Below are positions 44,781-53,219 of a stretch of 64,000 nt of DNA, piece after piece (position 1 is the first letter of the stretch; each line of letters starts with the position of its first letter). The position numbers and the translations under genes are program-made. The stretch is from Cupriavidus sp. D39 (GTDB taxonomy: Bacteria > Pseudomonadota > Gammaproteobacteria > Burkholderiales > Burkholderiaceae): contig NZ_JAPNLE010000009.1 of NCBI RefSeq assembly GCF_026627925.1, forward strand, positions 3,100,001 through 3,164,000, in the 5' to 3' direction. Under the pieces are notes generated by a model. That model did no database searches. It was not told where the DNA came from and saw only the letters and a program-made list of their open reading frames with translations.

Positions 44781-45479
44781 TTACTGGTTGACCGGCGAGG
44801 CCGGGTCCAGCAGCAGCGCCATCACGTCGCGGATCTGCTGCTCGGTGAGGATGCCCTTGTGCCCGAAGCGCGGCATGTTGGAGCAGGCTGCGAACGCGCT
44901 GGAATCCCAGATCTTGCCCCAGGTGTACTTGAGCACGGCTTCCGAATCGCCGCGCAGCTTGCCGTACTGGTACAGCGACGGGCCGATATTGCCGAACGAG
45001 ATCTCGGCCTTGGTCATCTGGTGGCAGGCGTAGCAGTTGGCGCCGTTGGTGCCGCCGACCGCGTCGGAGAACTGCATGCCGCGGCCGTTCTGGGCGGTCT
45101 TCTCGCCCTCCTTCCAGTCGCCCAGCCATTGCTTGTCGGATGGGTACTTGATCTGCTTGAATTCGGCGGCCTCGATCTTCTTGGCCACCGCGGCCGGCAC
45201 CTTGGAGCGGTCCGGGTAGTCGCTGCAGGCCTTCTGCATGGCGTCGCGATCGAGCACGCCTTCGACCGTGGCGGGGCCCTTGGAGGTGAAGGAGCTTTCG
45301 ATCAGCTTCTTCATGTCGGCGTCGCCTACAGCGGCGACCTTGGCGGCGACGTTGGCAGGTTTTGCGGCCTTGGCCGGCTTGGCGCTGTCCTGTGCGTTCG
45401 CCATGCCGCCCATGCAGGCCAGCATGGCGAACGTGGCCGCGGCCAGCGTGCCTTGTGCGTAGTTATGCGCTTGCTTCAT
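44781..45479 (-). CDS. soxX: SoxX, c-type cytochrome subunit of SoxAX
   Basis: The 232-residue precursor has a signal peptide ending MGGMANAQ, a Lys/Ala-rich linker and one haem site CYACH, with a distal Met probably from NMPRFGHKG. SoxX pairs with SoxA to join thiosulfate to the SoxY cysteine oxidatively. It is longer than the shortest SoxX proteins but normal for beta-proteobacteria. It follows soxA by 17 bp. Confidence 0.9.
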   Translation of the reverse strand: MKQAHNYAQGTLAAATFAMLACMGGMANAQDSAKPAKAAKPANVAAKVAAVGDADMKKLIESSFTSKGPATVEGVLDRDAMQKACSDYPDRSKVPAAVAKKIEAAEFKQIKYPSDKQWLGDWKEGEKTAQNGRGMQFSDAVGGTNGANCYACHQMTKAEISFGNIGPSLYQYGKLRGDSEAVLKYTWGKIWDSSAFAACSNMPRFGHKGILTEQQIRDVMALLLDPASPVNQ

Positions 45480-45496
45480 CTCTGCTCTCCCTATTC

Positions 45497-46321
45497 TCAG
45501 CGCTTCATGGCCGGGCCATCATAGGTGCCGCCGTTGGCGTTCCTGGCGAGGAACAGGCTCAGCGCGGTGATCACGTCGGAGCCATAGGCGGGTTCGGGAA
45601 AGCGCTGCTGGCGCAGGCAGTCGTAGAGGCGGTGCTGCATCGAGCGTACCTCGCCCTGCGAGACGCGGTAGGCCGGCCACGTGGTGTAAGCGGCCTGCGC
45701 GCCCTGCTTGGTCAGCAGGTTGGGCAGCTCTTGCAGGCGGATGCGCTGGCCGTCGACGGCGTGGCAGGTAGCGCAGGCGAAGTCGTAGGCGCCGCCGCGG
45801 TAGAAGAACATCTTCTGGCCGAGGGCGTACACGCGCTTTTCTTCGGGGTGGTTCAGCTCCACGTTCATCTTGACGCCGCGCGACTCGCCGGCCAGGAAGG
45901 CCACCAGGCGCTCGATGTCGGACGGCTTGCCGGTGGAGGCGAAGGGATTCTTCAGCGCCTCTTCCTGGGTCAGGCCCTGCAGCGTTACCCGGCAGTAGGC
46001 CAGGCGTTGCTCCAGGTCCATCACGCGGCCGGTGTCCTTGAACAGGCGCGGCAGCTCGGCGTAGGCGCCCTTGGTCACGCCGGGGCCCTTGCCCAGGTCG
46101 CATTGCTCGAGCGAGGCGTTCTTGGGGCCGGCTGGCTTCTTCCAGAGTTCTTCGCCGGCGGCTTCCCACAGCTCCGCCGGGTTGCCCTCGGCGAGCATCT
46201 GCCGGTACTTGGCGATTTCCTCGGCGGTGCTGCCCTGGGCGTGCACCGCCGCGGCGGCGAGCGCCACGGTGCCGGCCAGCGCCAGCGCGGCGCCGGTGTG
46301 GCGGCGTCTGATCGTTTTCAT
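45497..46321 (-). CDS. soxA: SoxA, catalytic c-type cytochrome of SoxAX
   Basis: The 274-residue precursor has a signal peptide ending VHAQG. One complete haem motif is present, CATCH at about residue 194. The catalytic Cys ligand is probably that in LYDCLRQQRFP near the end, and Cys in EQCDLG and LAYCRVT match the degenerate N-terminal domain of single-haem SoxA. SoxA catalyses formation of the SoxY-thiosulfonate. It sits between the dsrE-like gene and soxX. Confidence 0.9.
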   Translation of the reverse strand: MKTIRRRHTGAALALAGTVALAAAAVHAQGSTAEEIAKYRQMLAEGNPAELWEAAGEELWKKPAGPKNASLEQCDLGKGPGVTKGAYAELPRLFKDTGRVMDLEQRLAYCRVTLQGLTQEEALKNPFASTGKPSDIERLVAFLAGESRGVKMNVELNHPEEKRVYALGQKMFFYRGGAYDFACATCHAVDGQRIRLQELPNLLTKQGAQAAYTTWPAYRVSQGEVRSMQHRLYDCLRQQRFPEPAYGSDVITALSLFLARNANGGTYDGPAMKR

Positions 46322-46445
46322 GGGGCTTCTCCTCGGGGCCTCGGGAGCCTGCCGCCGTGTGGCGCCAGGCCGTGCGGGCCGGTCTTATTGCTTGTCTTCC
46401 CGTTGCATGGCGCCCGGTTTGTGCCGCCTTGTGCCCGGGTATGAC

Positions 46446-46901
46446 TTACGGCTTGATGTAGGCGTAGCCTTCATCGAATTGCAGCTTGGCCACTTCCACC
46501 ACGCCAGCCGGCACCACCTTGGCTTCCATCAGCAGGCTGGATTCGGGAATCTTGCGCGCCGTGAGCGTATTGCGGCAAACGCGGAACTCGACGCCGGAGG
46601 CGGCCAGCGCACCGACGGCGGCCTCGAACGTATTGCCGCGCGCGTCACGCGCGCCTTCCACGATGAAGTCCACGCCGTAGCCAAACGCCACCACCACGAT
46701 CTTGGTGTCGGGTGCGGCGTTCAGATGGTTGCGCAGGTTGGCCATGGCGCGCACCGCCTGGTCCGTGCCCTCGGACAGCTGGTAGACCACCTTGACGCGC
46801 CCGCCCTTGCCGGCAGCCGCCGGCGCCGCTTGCGCCGCTGCCTTGGCCGTCAAGCCGATCGCCGCCAGTGCCGCCGTTGCTCGAATAAATGCTCGCCGCA
46901 T
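46446..46901 (-). CDS. DsrE-family protein with export signal
   Basis: The 151-residue product (ATG 46901) has a basic N-terminus and a hydrophobic stretch ending KAAAQAAP, which looks like a signal peptide. The remainder matches the DsrE/DsrF-like fold: VKVVYQLSEGTDQAVRAMANLRNHL, then VVVAFGYGVDFI and one Cys in EFRVCRNTL. DsrE-type proteins carry or transfer sulfur by a conserved Cys. A periplasmic member inside a sox operon suggests handling of sulfane sulfur beside SoxYZ. It follows soxZ by about 130 bp. Confidence 0.8.
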   Translation of the reverse strand: MRRAFIRATAALAAIGLTAKAAAQAAPAAAGKGGRVKVVYQLSEGTDQAVRAMANLRNHLNAAPDTKIVVVAFGYGVDFIVEGARDARGNTFEAAVGALAASGVEFRVCRNTLTARKIPESSLLMEAKVVPAGVVEVAKLQFDEGYAYIKP

Positions 46902-47033
46902 GATTGCTATCCTTCCGGTCGCGCCCCGCGCGCACCATGCGCCGGCCCGGGCCCGACATTCGACCTGAACCATAGCAGAGGATGCAGCCGCCCGCTCGGT
47001 CAGGCCGGTACGACTAGCCAGTGCCCGGCCCGA

Positions 47034-47345
47034 TCAGGAAATGGTCGCTTCGTCGGTCCGCTTGTCGCCGCGGTTGTCGATCCAGGTCACCGTGACCTTG
47101 TCGCCCTTGGCGCCGCCCTTGAACTTGAAGTTCAGGAAGGGATCCTTGGACACCGCCGGGCCGAACTGGGCCTGGAATACGTCCTTGCCCTTGCACTGAG
47201 CCGTCACGGTCTGGATATGCCAGGCCGGAATGGTCTTGCCGGACGCATCCTTGCGCTGGCCGGTTTCCATGTCGTGCTTCATCAGGATCTTGACGTCGAC
47301 CACACCGCCGCTCTCGGCGGCACGTACGCGCATCGGGTCTGCCAT
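47034..47345 (-). CDS. soxZ: SoxZ, sulfur-carrier subunit
   Basis: The 103-residue protein shows the SoxZ immunoglobulin-like sequence (VDVKILMKHDMETGQRKD, IPAWHIQTVT, DPFLNFKFKG, KVTVTWIDNRGDKRTDEATI). It lacks a signal peptide, as usual, and is exported with SoxY. A strong AGAGGAAAG site precedes ATG 47345. It follows soxY by 63 bp. Confidence 0.95.
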   Translation of the reverse strand: MADPMRVRAAESGGVVDVKILMKHDMETGQRKDASGKTIPAWHIQTVTAQCKGKDVFQAQFGPAVSKDPFLNFKFKGGAKGDKVTVTWIDNRGDKRTDEATIS

Positions 47346-47408
47346 GTTCTTTCCTCTTTCAGGTAATGGTGGGGCCGGAAATCCGCTTGGGTGGATGGGA
47401 GCGCAGCC

Positions 47409-47864
47409 TCAGCCGCCGCAGCCGCCCAGCGTCACCTTGATTTCCTTGGACGCCACGTACCATTTGCCGCCGGCCTTGACGGCGGCGTACACCATCGAGG
47501 TCTGGCCCATCTTCACCCGCGTGGAGACGAAGGGCTCGGTGCCGGCCGGGATGATGAAATCCGCTGCCAGCGTGTTGGGGTTCTTTTCCACCAGGATGGC
47601 GATCTGCTCGGTGCCAGGGATGTTGCTGGTCACGGCGACCGGCACCACGGCGCCGTTCTCGGCGATGTCGGGGGCGGTAAAGACAATGGCGGTGCTCTTG
47701 TCGGTTCCGCTGCCGCCAAACGCCTTGATGACGTCGGCCACGCTCTTGCCGTCGAAGGCGGTCTTGTTCCACTCCGCCGCCTGCGCCTTGCTGATCAGCC
47801 CGGTGGCGGCCATCAGTGCGAGCACGGAGGTGACCCGCAATACGTCTCGTCGTTTTGAATGCAT
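47409..47864 (-). CDS. soxY: SoxY, sulfur-carrier subunit with C-terminal GGCGG arm
   Basis: The 151-residue precursor starts at ATG 47864 after AAGGAAAC. It has a Tat-type signal (KRRDVLRVTSVLALM) and ends in the diagnostic GGCGG, whose Cys carries the sulfur chain through the Sox cycle. Upstream in-frame codons are non-coding in character. It pairs with the following soxZ. Confidence 0.95.
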   Translation of the reverse strand: MHSKRRDVLRVTSVLALMAATGLISKAQAAEWNKTAFDGKSVADVIKAFGGSGTDKSTAIVFTAPDIAENGAVVPVAVTSNIPGTEQIAILVEKNPNTLAADFIIPAGTEPFVSTRVKMGQTSMVYAAVKAGGKWYVASKEIKVTLGGCGG

Positions 47865-48034
47865 TGTTTCCTTTTCTCCTGCGTTTTCCGTTCCGGCTTG
47901 GTTTTCTGTTAGCTTGCCGCGCCTTTTTCGCACGGCAGCGGGCGGTGCATTGCCGCCCTTGCATGGGGGCGCCATCGGCGCCCCCTGGGTCCCGAAGCCG
48001 TAACCGGTCCGGGCAGGGCTTGCCCTGGCTGTGC

Positions 48035-48364
48035 TTACTTGGCCGGGGCGCCTGCCAGCACCCACTCCACGACCGTCTTCAGGTCGGCATCGCTCAAAGC
48101 GGCATTGGCGGGCATCGGCACCGGGCCCCAGACGCCAGCACCACCGCTCTTGACCTTCTTGGTCAGCGTTGCCAGCGCGTTCTTGTCGCCCTTGTACTTG
48201 GTCGCCACGTCCTTGTAGGCCGGGCCAACCAGCTTCTTGTCGACCTGGTGGCAGCCCATGCAGGCGTTCTTGTTGGCGATTTCCTGGGCCTTGGCGGCAT
48301 CGACCGCAGCGTTGGCCGAGGCGGCGCAAGCCAGCATCAGCGTTGCGATGACAAACTGCTTCAT
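48035..48364 (-). CDS. Periplasmic cytochrome c (c551/c552-like)
   Basis: The 109-residue precursor has a signal peptide (KQFVIATLMLACAASANA) and one haem motif, CMGCH, with the distal Met in VPMPANA. It closely resembles the C-terminal domain of the adjacent SoxD (CMACH, LVGPSF, PMPP), so the two probably share an origin by duplication. It is a likely electron acceptor for SoxAX or SoxCD, passing electrons to the oxidases. It starts about 130 bp after soxD. Confidence 0.85.
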   Translation of the reverse strand: MKQFVIATLMLACAASANAAVDAAKAQEIANKNACMGCHQVDKKLVGPAYKDVATKYKGDKNALATLTKKVKSGGAGVWGPVPMPANAALSDADLKTVVEWVLAGAPAK

Positions 48365-48491
48365 GGATATGCTCCGAACTATGAAGAGCCGTGGGGACGG
48401 CGAAAAGCCCGCTCGCTGCCAGTGTTGCCTGTCGGCACGGCCGGCGCGGCGGCGCGCTGGCCGCGCCACGGGGCATGGGGCGGCCAGTCCG

Positions 48492-49550
48492 CTATTTTGC
48501 CTCAAGAATCCACCCCACCACGGTGCGCAGGTCGGAATCGGGAATCTGCGCTTGCGGCGGCATCGGCATGCTGCCCCAGGCGCCCTGCCCACCCGCCCGG
48601 ATCTTGTGGGCAAGCACGTCCTGCGCATCCTGCCCCTTGTACCTGCGTGCGACCTCGGCAAAGCTCGGGCCGACCAGCTTGCGATCGGTGGCGTGGCAGG
48701 CCATGCACTGGTACTGGCTGGCCAGCTTCGCGCCCGCCGTCTCGCCGGGTGCGGCCGGAATGGCTGCCGCGGGCGCGCTGGCGTCGCCACCGGCAGCCCA
48801 GCCCCGCGTGGGCCCCACGGTGCGCTGCTGCGCCGCCAGGTCGCCATGGGCATCGCGGGCGTAGGCCGGCATGGTCGAGACGACCTTGACCGTGGGCGTG
48901 CAATCCTTCATGCACGCCGTATTGCGCGTATCCGCCTGGCCGCGCCCGGGCCACAGGCCATGCTGCAGCGTCATGCCGTTGCGGTTCGGCATTCTTTGCT
49001 GCACCTCGGCGATATTGCGATCCGACAGCGTAAAGTCCGCCGGCACGATATCGCCCAGGTTGAGCAGGTAGGCCGTGACTGCGTAGACGTCGTCGGCGGA
49101 CAAGCTCCTGGGTGCGTTCCACGGCATCGCGCGGTGGATGTAGTCCCACAGCGTGCTGACCGTGCTGACTTTCATCAGCGTGGTGCGGTACGGCTGGTTG
49201 CCGGTGAGCGAGGCAACGCGTCCGCGCTTGATGTCCTCGGCGGTGGTGCCGCCGACGATGGGCGAGAACACCTCGTTGGATTCACCGAAATCGCCATGGC
49301 ACGATGCGCATTTGCCGTCCCAGACGGCCTGGCCCTGCGACACCGTGCCGCGGCCCTTGGGCAGGCCCTGGAAGTCGGGGCGCACATCGATATCCCACGC
49401 CTTGACCTCGGCCGGCGTGGCGGTGCGGCCGAGCGCCGCGCGCGCGCTGTCGGCCGGCGCGGCGGCCATCGCCGCTTGCCCGCACAGCGCGGCAGCGCAA
49501 ACAAGTAATGCCGCGCGCCCGGCGTTGGTCAAGTTAATCAACGTGGACAT
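48492..49550 (-). CDS. soxD: SoxD, dihaem cytochrome subunit of sulfane dehydrogenase
   Basis: The 352-residue precursor has a signal peptide and two haem motifs: CASCH at about residue 81 and CMACH at about 283. The linker includes a CMKDC segment. SoxD accepts the electrons removed by SoxC from SoxY-bound sulfane sulfur. The start overlaps the soxC end by 17 bp, indicating coupled translation. Confidence 0.9.
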   Translation of the reverse strand: MSTLINLTNAGRAALLVCAAALCGQAAMAAAPADSARAALGRTATPAEVKAWDIDVRPDFQGLPKGRGTVSQGQAVWDGKCASCHGDFGESNEVFSPIVGGTTAEDIKRGRVASLTGNQPYRTTLMKVSTVSTLWDYIHRAMPWNAPRSLSADDVYAVTAYLLNLGDIVPADFTLSDRNIAEVQQRMPNRNGMTLQHGLWPGRGQADTRNTACMKDCTPTVKVVSTMPAYARDAHGDLAAQQRTVGPTRGWAAGGDASAPAAAIPAAPGETAGAKLASQYQCMACHATDRKLVGPSFAEVARRYKGQDAQDVLAHKIRAGGQGAWGSMPMPPQAQIPDSDLRTVVGWILEAK

Positions 49551-50898
49551 TGGAGACCTCGCCGCTATCGGCCACCTGCCAGCTCTGGATGGCGTTGTTG
49601 TGATAGATCGAGCGCGCGCCGCGCACCGCGCGCAGTTGCGCCAGGCGGGGCTGCACGTAGCCGGTCTCGTCGACGGCGCGGCTTTGCAGGATGGCCGGAG
49701 AGCCGTCCCACACCCAGTCCAGGTTGAAGCGCGTCAGGCATTTGGACAGCACGGGCGTTTCCAGCCGCGCGGTGCGCCAGTTGCGCCCGCCGTCGACGGA
49801 GACATCGACGCGCTTCACGCGCCCGCGCCCGGACCACGCCAGCCCGCTGATGTTGTAGAAACCGCGCCCCACCAGTTGCTGCCCGCCCGAGGGCGTGGTG
49901 ATGACGGACTTGCACTCCTGGATCGAGGTGTACTGGCGCAGCATGCCGTCGGGCATCATGTCCACGTAGTGCACGGTCTCGTCCTTGGTGTTCCACGGCT
50001 GGTCGCCGAGCTCCAGCCGCCGCAGCCACTTGACCCACGACACGCCCTGCACGCCCGGCACCACCAGGCGCAGCGGGTAGCCGTTTTCAGGGCGCAGCAT
50101 CTCGCCGTTCATGCCCCAGGCCACGATGATCTCGTCGGCCAGCTCCATCGGGATGGTGCGGGTCATGCCCGAACCGTCACCGCCTTCGGCCAGCAGGTAG
50201 CGCCCGCGCTTGAAGTCCGCGCCGGCATCGTCGAGCAGGACCTTGAGCGGCACGCCGGTGAATTCGCAGCACGACAGCATGCCGTGGGTGTATTGCACCG
50301 TGGGCACCGCCACGTTGCCCCACTCCATGCCGGTATTGGCGCCGCACTCGATGAAATGCATGCGCGACACCGCGGGCAGCCGCATCAGGTCGTCCATGGT
50401 GTAGACGCGTGGCGCTTTCACCAGGCCATTGATCATCAGGCGGTGGCGAGCCGGATCCATGTCCTGCCAGCCTTGATGATGGCGCTCGAAGTGCAGGCCG
50501 TTGGGCGTGATGATGCCGAAGAAGCCTTGCAGCGGGGCGAAGGATACCGAGGCTGCCGACACCCGCGTAAGGCCGGGGGACTCGCGGCGCACCAGGTTTT
50601 TCTCGAATGAAGAGGGCTGGCCGTAGGGATGCGCGGCAACCGGCTGGCCGAGTGTGGTGGCCCAGGGTTGCGGGGTGAGGATGGCGTCGTCGCCGGCAGC
50701 GCCATCCGCTGCGCGAGCCCCGCCGGCGACGCTGGCGGCCAGCGCGGCTGCTGCGCCCAGGAAGCTCTTGCGCAGGAAGTCGCGGCGAGGGCTGTCGGAC
50801 GCGCCTACGCCATGCTGCGTGATGTCTTGCTGCAGCGAGGCGCTGACGAAATGCTCCGGCGCACGCACGATGCGCCCGGGGCGGCTCTGTTCCGGCAC
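49534..50898 (-). CDS. soxC: SoxC, molybdopterin subunit of sulfane dehydrogenase
   Basis: The 454-residue protein has a Tat signal (RRDFLRKSFLGAAAALAAS) and the sulfite-oxidase-type Mo domain with HFIECGANTGMEW providing the Mo-binding Cys, then a C-terminal dimerisation domain (RVDVSVDGGRNW, FNLDWVWDG). With SoxD it oxidises the outer sulfur on SoxY, so the cluster encodes full oxidation to sulfate without sulfur storage. It is the first gene after soxR, 138 bp away. Confidence 0.93.
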   Translation of the reverse strand: MPEQSRPGRIVRAPEHFVSASLQQDITQHGVGASDSPRRDFLRKSFLGAAAALAASVAGGARAADGAAGDDAILTPQPWATTLGQPVAAHPYGQPSSFEKNLVRRESPGLTRVSAASVSFAPLQGFFGIITPNGLHFERHHQGWQDMDPARHRLMINGLVKAPRVYTMDDLMRLPAVSRMHFIECGANTGMEWGNVAVPTVQYTHGMLSCCEFTGVPLKVLLDDAGADFKRGRYLLAEGGDGSGMTRTIPMELADEIIVAWGMNGEMLRPENGYPLRLVVPGVQGVSWVKWLRRLELGDQPWNTKDETVHYVDMMPDGMLRQYTSIQECKSVITTPSGGQQLVGRGFYNISGLAWSGRGRVKRVDVSVDGGRNWRTARLETPVLSKCLTRFNLDWVWDGSPAILQSRAVDETGYVQPRLAQLRAVRGARSIYHNNAIQSWQVADSGEVSNVHVD

Positions 50899-51035
50899 TG
50901 CGGTCTCCTCCGGATCGCGCGTGCGGCGCCAAAGGCGCCGTCGGCGAACCTGTTGTGGGTCAGCGCCCGCGCAAGCGGACGGCTGCCGTCAAACCTGTGT
51001 GCGAGCGTGCCAGCCCGGCCGCCCGGCGCGTTGCC

Positions 51036-51407
51036 TTAGCGGCTGCGCCGACGCGGTGCCGGAGTGGCCTGCGGCATGAAGCGATCGACCATGCTTGCTG
51101 GCAAAGCGTTGTCTTCCAGCCGGCTGGCCACCTGCACGCAGACCGTGCGGCACAGCTCGATCACGCTCTCGTCCTCGATGGCGTAGAAGACAAGGTTGGC
51201 CTCCTTGCGGCGCGACAGCACGCCCGCGCGGTACATCGCGGTGAGATGGCGCGACACATTGGTCTGCGACGATCCCACCGTCTCCACCACGGTGCCCACC
51301 GGCTTCTCGCCATCGCACAGGGCGTGCAGGATCTTCAGCCTGGTGGGCTCCGCCAGCAGGCTGAAATACCCCGACACTTTCTCGAACACGCGATCCATCT
51401 CATCCAT
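51036..51407 (-). CDS. soxR: SoxR, ArsR-type repressor of sox genes
   Basis: The winged-helix protein (123 residues from ATG 51407) contains LAEPTRLKILHALCDGEKPV and the recognition helix SSQTNVSRHLTAMYRAGVL. A wing with REANLVF-like sequence and C-terminal Cys residues (ELCRTVCVQV) follow, which may sense a sulfur species. Two upstream in-frame ATGs exist, but the one at 51443 lies within a 20-bp palindrome, so the shorter start is preferred. ArsR-type SoxR proteins repress sox operons until a persulfide inducer appears. Confidence 0.85.
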   Translation of the reverse strand: MDEMDRVFEKVSGYFSLLAEPTRLKILHALCDGEKPVGTVVETVGSSQTNVSRHLTAMYRAGVLSRRKEANLVFYAIEDESVIELCRTVCVQVASRLEDNALPASMVDRFMPQATPAPRRRSR

Positions 51408-51425
51408 GCCGTTCAATATATTCGT

Positions 51426-51445
51426 ATATGCGTAATTGCGCATAT
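51426..51445. promoter_or_regulatory. Candidate SoxR operator
   Basis: ATATGCG and CGCATAT flank 6 bases just before the preferred soxR start. The size and symmetry suit an ArsR-family dimer and imply autoregulation. A similar ATATTCG half-site lies next to it. Confidence 0.6.
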
Positions 51446-51512
51446 AGTGTTTACCCCTTTGTGCGGTGCTTCCAGAGCCAGGCTGCGCTGCAACCTCGGG
51501 GACATAAGCAGA

Positions 51513-51905
51513 ACGCACCGTTGCCGGTGCGCACAGACTGCTGACAAACCCAGTACATCAGCCGAAGCCGCCGAACGGGCCAACACCGCGCACCATGACG
51601 ACGGCTGTCTCTCCCTCTCCCCTCAGGGGGCCGGGGAGAGGGGTGGCTTAGCTAGGGGCTACTTCAAGCGAAGCCCATGGTGTTGTCCAGCACGCAGGCG
51701 TAACCAGCGCCCGCCCTCTCCCCCAGCCCCTCTCCCACAAGTGGGAGAGGGGAGCGAACCGGCGGCATTGAACGGAGCCGACGAGGGGGCCAATGCCGCG
51801 CACCATGACGACGGCTGCCTCCCTCTCCCCTCAGGGGAGAGAGGGGAGCACGACAACGCAGATCGGACTTTATCAGCAGCCCTAGCGCGCCGTTGCCGGT
51901 GCGCA
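51513..51905. repeat. Intergenic repeat pair with CTCTCC-rich hairpins
   Basis: Two related blocks, about 51570-51640 and 51777-51850, share GCGCACCATGACGACGGCTG followed by CCTCTCCCCTCAGGGG-type hairpins. A third hairpin of the same type lies between them (CCTCTCCCAC/GTGGGAGAGG, about 51735-51753). Outer GCACCG/CGGTGC hairpins close both sides (51513-51531 and 51888-51905). It resembles dispersed intergenic repeats of Burkholderiales. No gene is present between soxR and soxF. Confidence 0.6.
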
Positions 51906-51930
51906 TCGTGACAGCGCCGGGCTTCTTGCC

Positions 51931-53193
51931 TCAGCCCAGCATATCGGTCCAGATGGCATCCGCCCACGCCTGCGCATAGGTGCCTTCCAACGTGTTCGGC
52001 GCGGGCGACAGTCCGCCCGATCCGGGCACCGTGACCATGGTCTTCTGCGCGGCATCGTAGCGATGCACGCTGGCGACATGGATGGCCTCGCGCTCGGAGG
52101 TGAAGCTGTAGCAGGTGTTGTTGTACAGCGGCTCGGGGTTGGGCCCGTGACCAGCGAGCAGCGACACGATGGCGGCGGCCGCCACCTTGCCGTGCTGGTT
52201 GGCCATATGGCCCGACTTGGGCATCAACGGCGCGATCTGGATGGCGTCGCCCAGCACATGGATGCTAGGCGCGGCCTTCGACTCGAAGGTGAGGAAGTCG
52301 ACCTCGCACCAGCGGCCGTTGGCGGTGGCCAGCCCGCTTGCCACGGCGATGGCTCCGGCGCGCTGCGGCGGCAGCACGTTGAGCACATCGGCCCGCTCGT
52401 CGTCCTGCACCTCGAACTTGAGCGTGCGGGTGGCGGGGTCCACGTCGACGGTGTTGTACTGCGGCCGGTACTCGACCATGCCCTTGTAGCGCGTGGCCCA
52501 GACCTGCTTGAATAGCGCGCCCTTGGAGGTGACGTCGGGATTGGCGTCGAGGATCAGCACCTTGCTGCGCGGCTTGGCGCGGGTGAAATAGTCCGCGACC
52601 AGGCACGCGCGCTCGTAGGGGCCAGGCGGGCAGCGATACGGCGCAAGCGGAATGGTGATGGCGAAGGTGCCGCCGTCGCGCATGGCCTCGAGCTGGCGGC
52701 GCAGGGCCACCGTTTGCGGGCCGGCCTTCCAGGCATGCAGGATCTGGTCGCCGCCGGGCTCGGCCAGGCCCGGGACTTCGCTGGAGAGCACGTCCACGCC
52801 GGGCGACAGCACCAGCTTGTCATAGGCCAGCGTACCGCCGCCGGCCAGGCGCACCTCGCGGCGCGCGGCATCGATCGCGCTGACATGGTCGCGCACGACC
52901 TTGACGCCGTGGCGTTTTGCCAGCGCGTCGTAGGACAAGGTGATGTCGCCGATGCGCTTGCTGCCGGCCAGCACCAGGTTGGACAGCGGGCAAGACACAA
53001 AGCTGGCGTTGGGCTCGACCAGCGTGACCTCGATGCCCTGGCCGCTCCATTCGCGCAGGTAGCGCGCGGCAGTGGCGCCGCCATAGCCGCCGCCTACCAC
53101 CACCACTTTTGCCTTGCGGGTCGCAGCCTGCGCGCCAAGCGTACCGAACATGGCCGTGCCGGCCAGCGCGCCGAGAAATTCGCGTCGTTGCAT
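51931..53193 (-). CDS. soxF: SoxF, FAD-dependent sulfide dehydrogenase flavoprotein
   Basis: The 420-residue protein begins at MQRREFLGALAGTAMF with a Tat-type signal. It shows the FAD motif VVVVGGGYGGATAARYL, CPLSNLVLAG with the first redox Cys, and YRCPPGPYERACL with the others. The C-terminal FCSD domain contains YSFTSEREAIHV. This is the FccB/SoxF family, which oxidises sulfide with a cytochrome partner. The IS607 element ends just upstream, between soxF and the cytochrome gene at 55306, so the native promoter may have been displaced. Confidence 0.9.
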   Translation of the reverse strand: MQRREFLGALAGTAMFGTLGAQAATRKAKVVVVGGGYGGATAARYLREWSGQGIEVTLVEPNASFVSCPLSNLVLAGSKRIGDITLSYDALAKRHGVKVVRDHVSAIDAARREVRLAGGGTLAYDKLVLSPGVDVLSSEVPGLAEPGGDQILHAWKAGPQTVALRRQLEAMRDGGTFAITIPLAPYRCPPGPYERACLVADYFTRAKPRSKVLILDANPDVTSKGALFKQVWATRYKGMVEYRPQYNTVDVDPATRTLKFEVQDDERADVLNVLPPQRAGAIAVASGLATANGRWCEVDFLTFESKAAPSIHVLGDAIQIAPLMPKSGHMANQHGKVAAAAIVSLLAGHGPNPEPLYNNTCYSFTSEREAIHVASVHRYDAAQKTMVTVPGSGGLSPAPNTLEGTYAQAWADAIWTDMLG

Positions 53194-53219
53194 CTGGATG
53201 TCTGTTCCATAAAATCTGC

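Noticed and set aside
45362..49508. Several long rightward frames opposite the sox genes
   Set aside because: They mirror the codon pattern of soxA, soxY, soxD and soxX on the other strand and contain no motifs or start signals.
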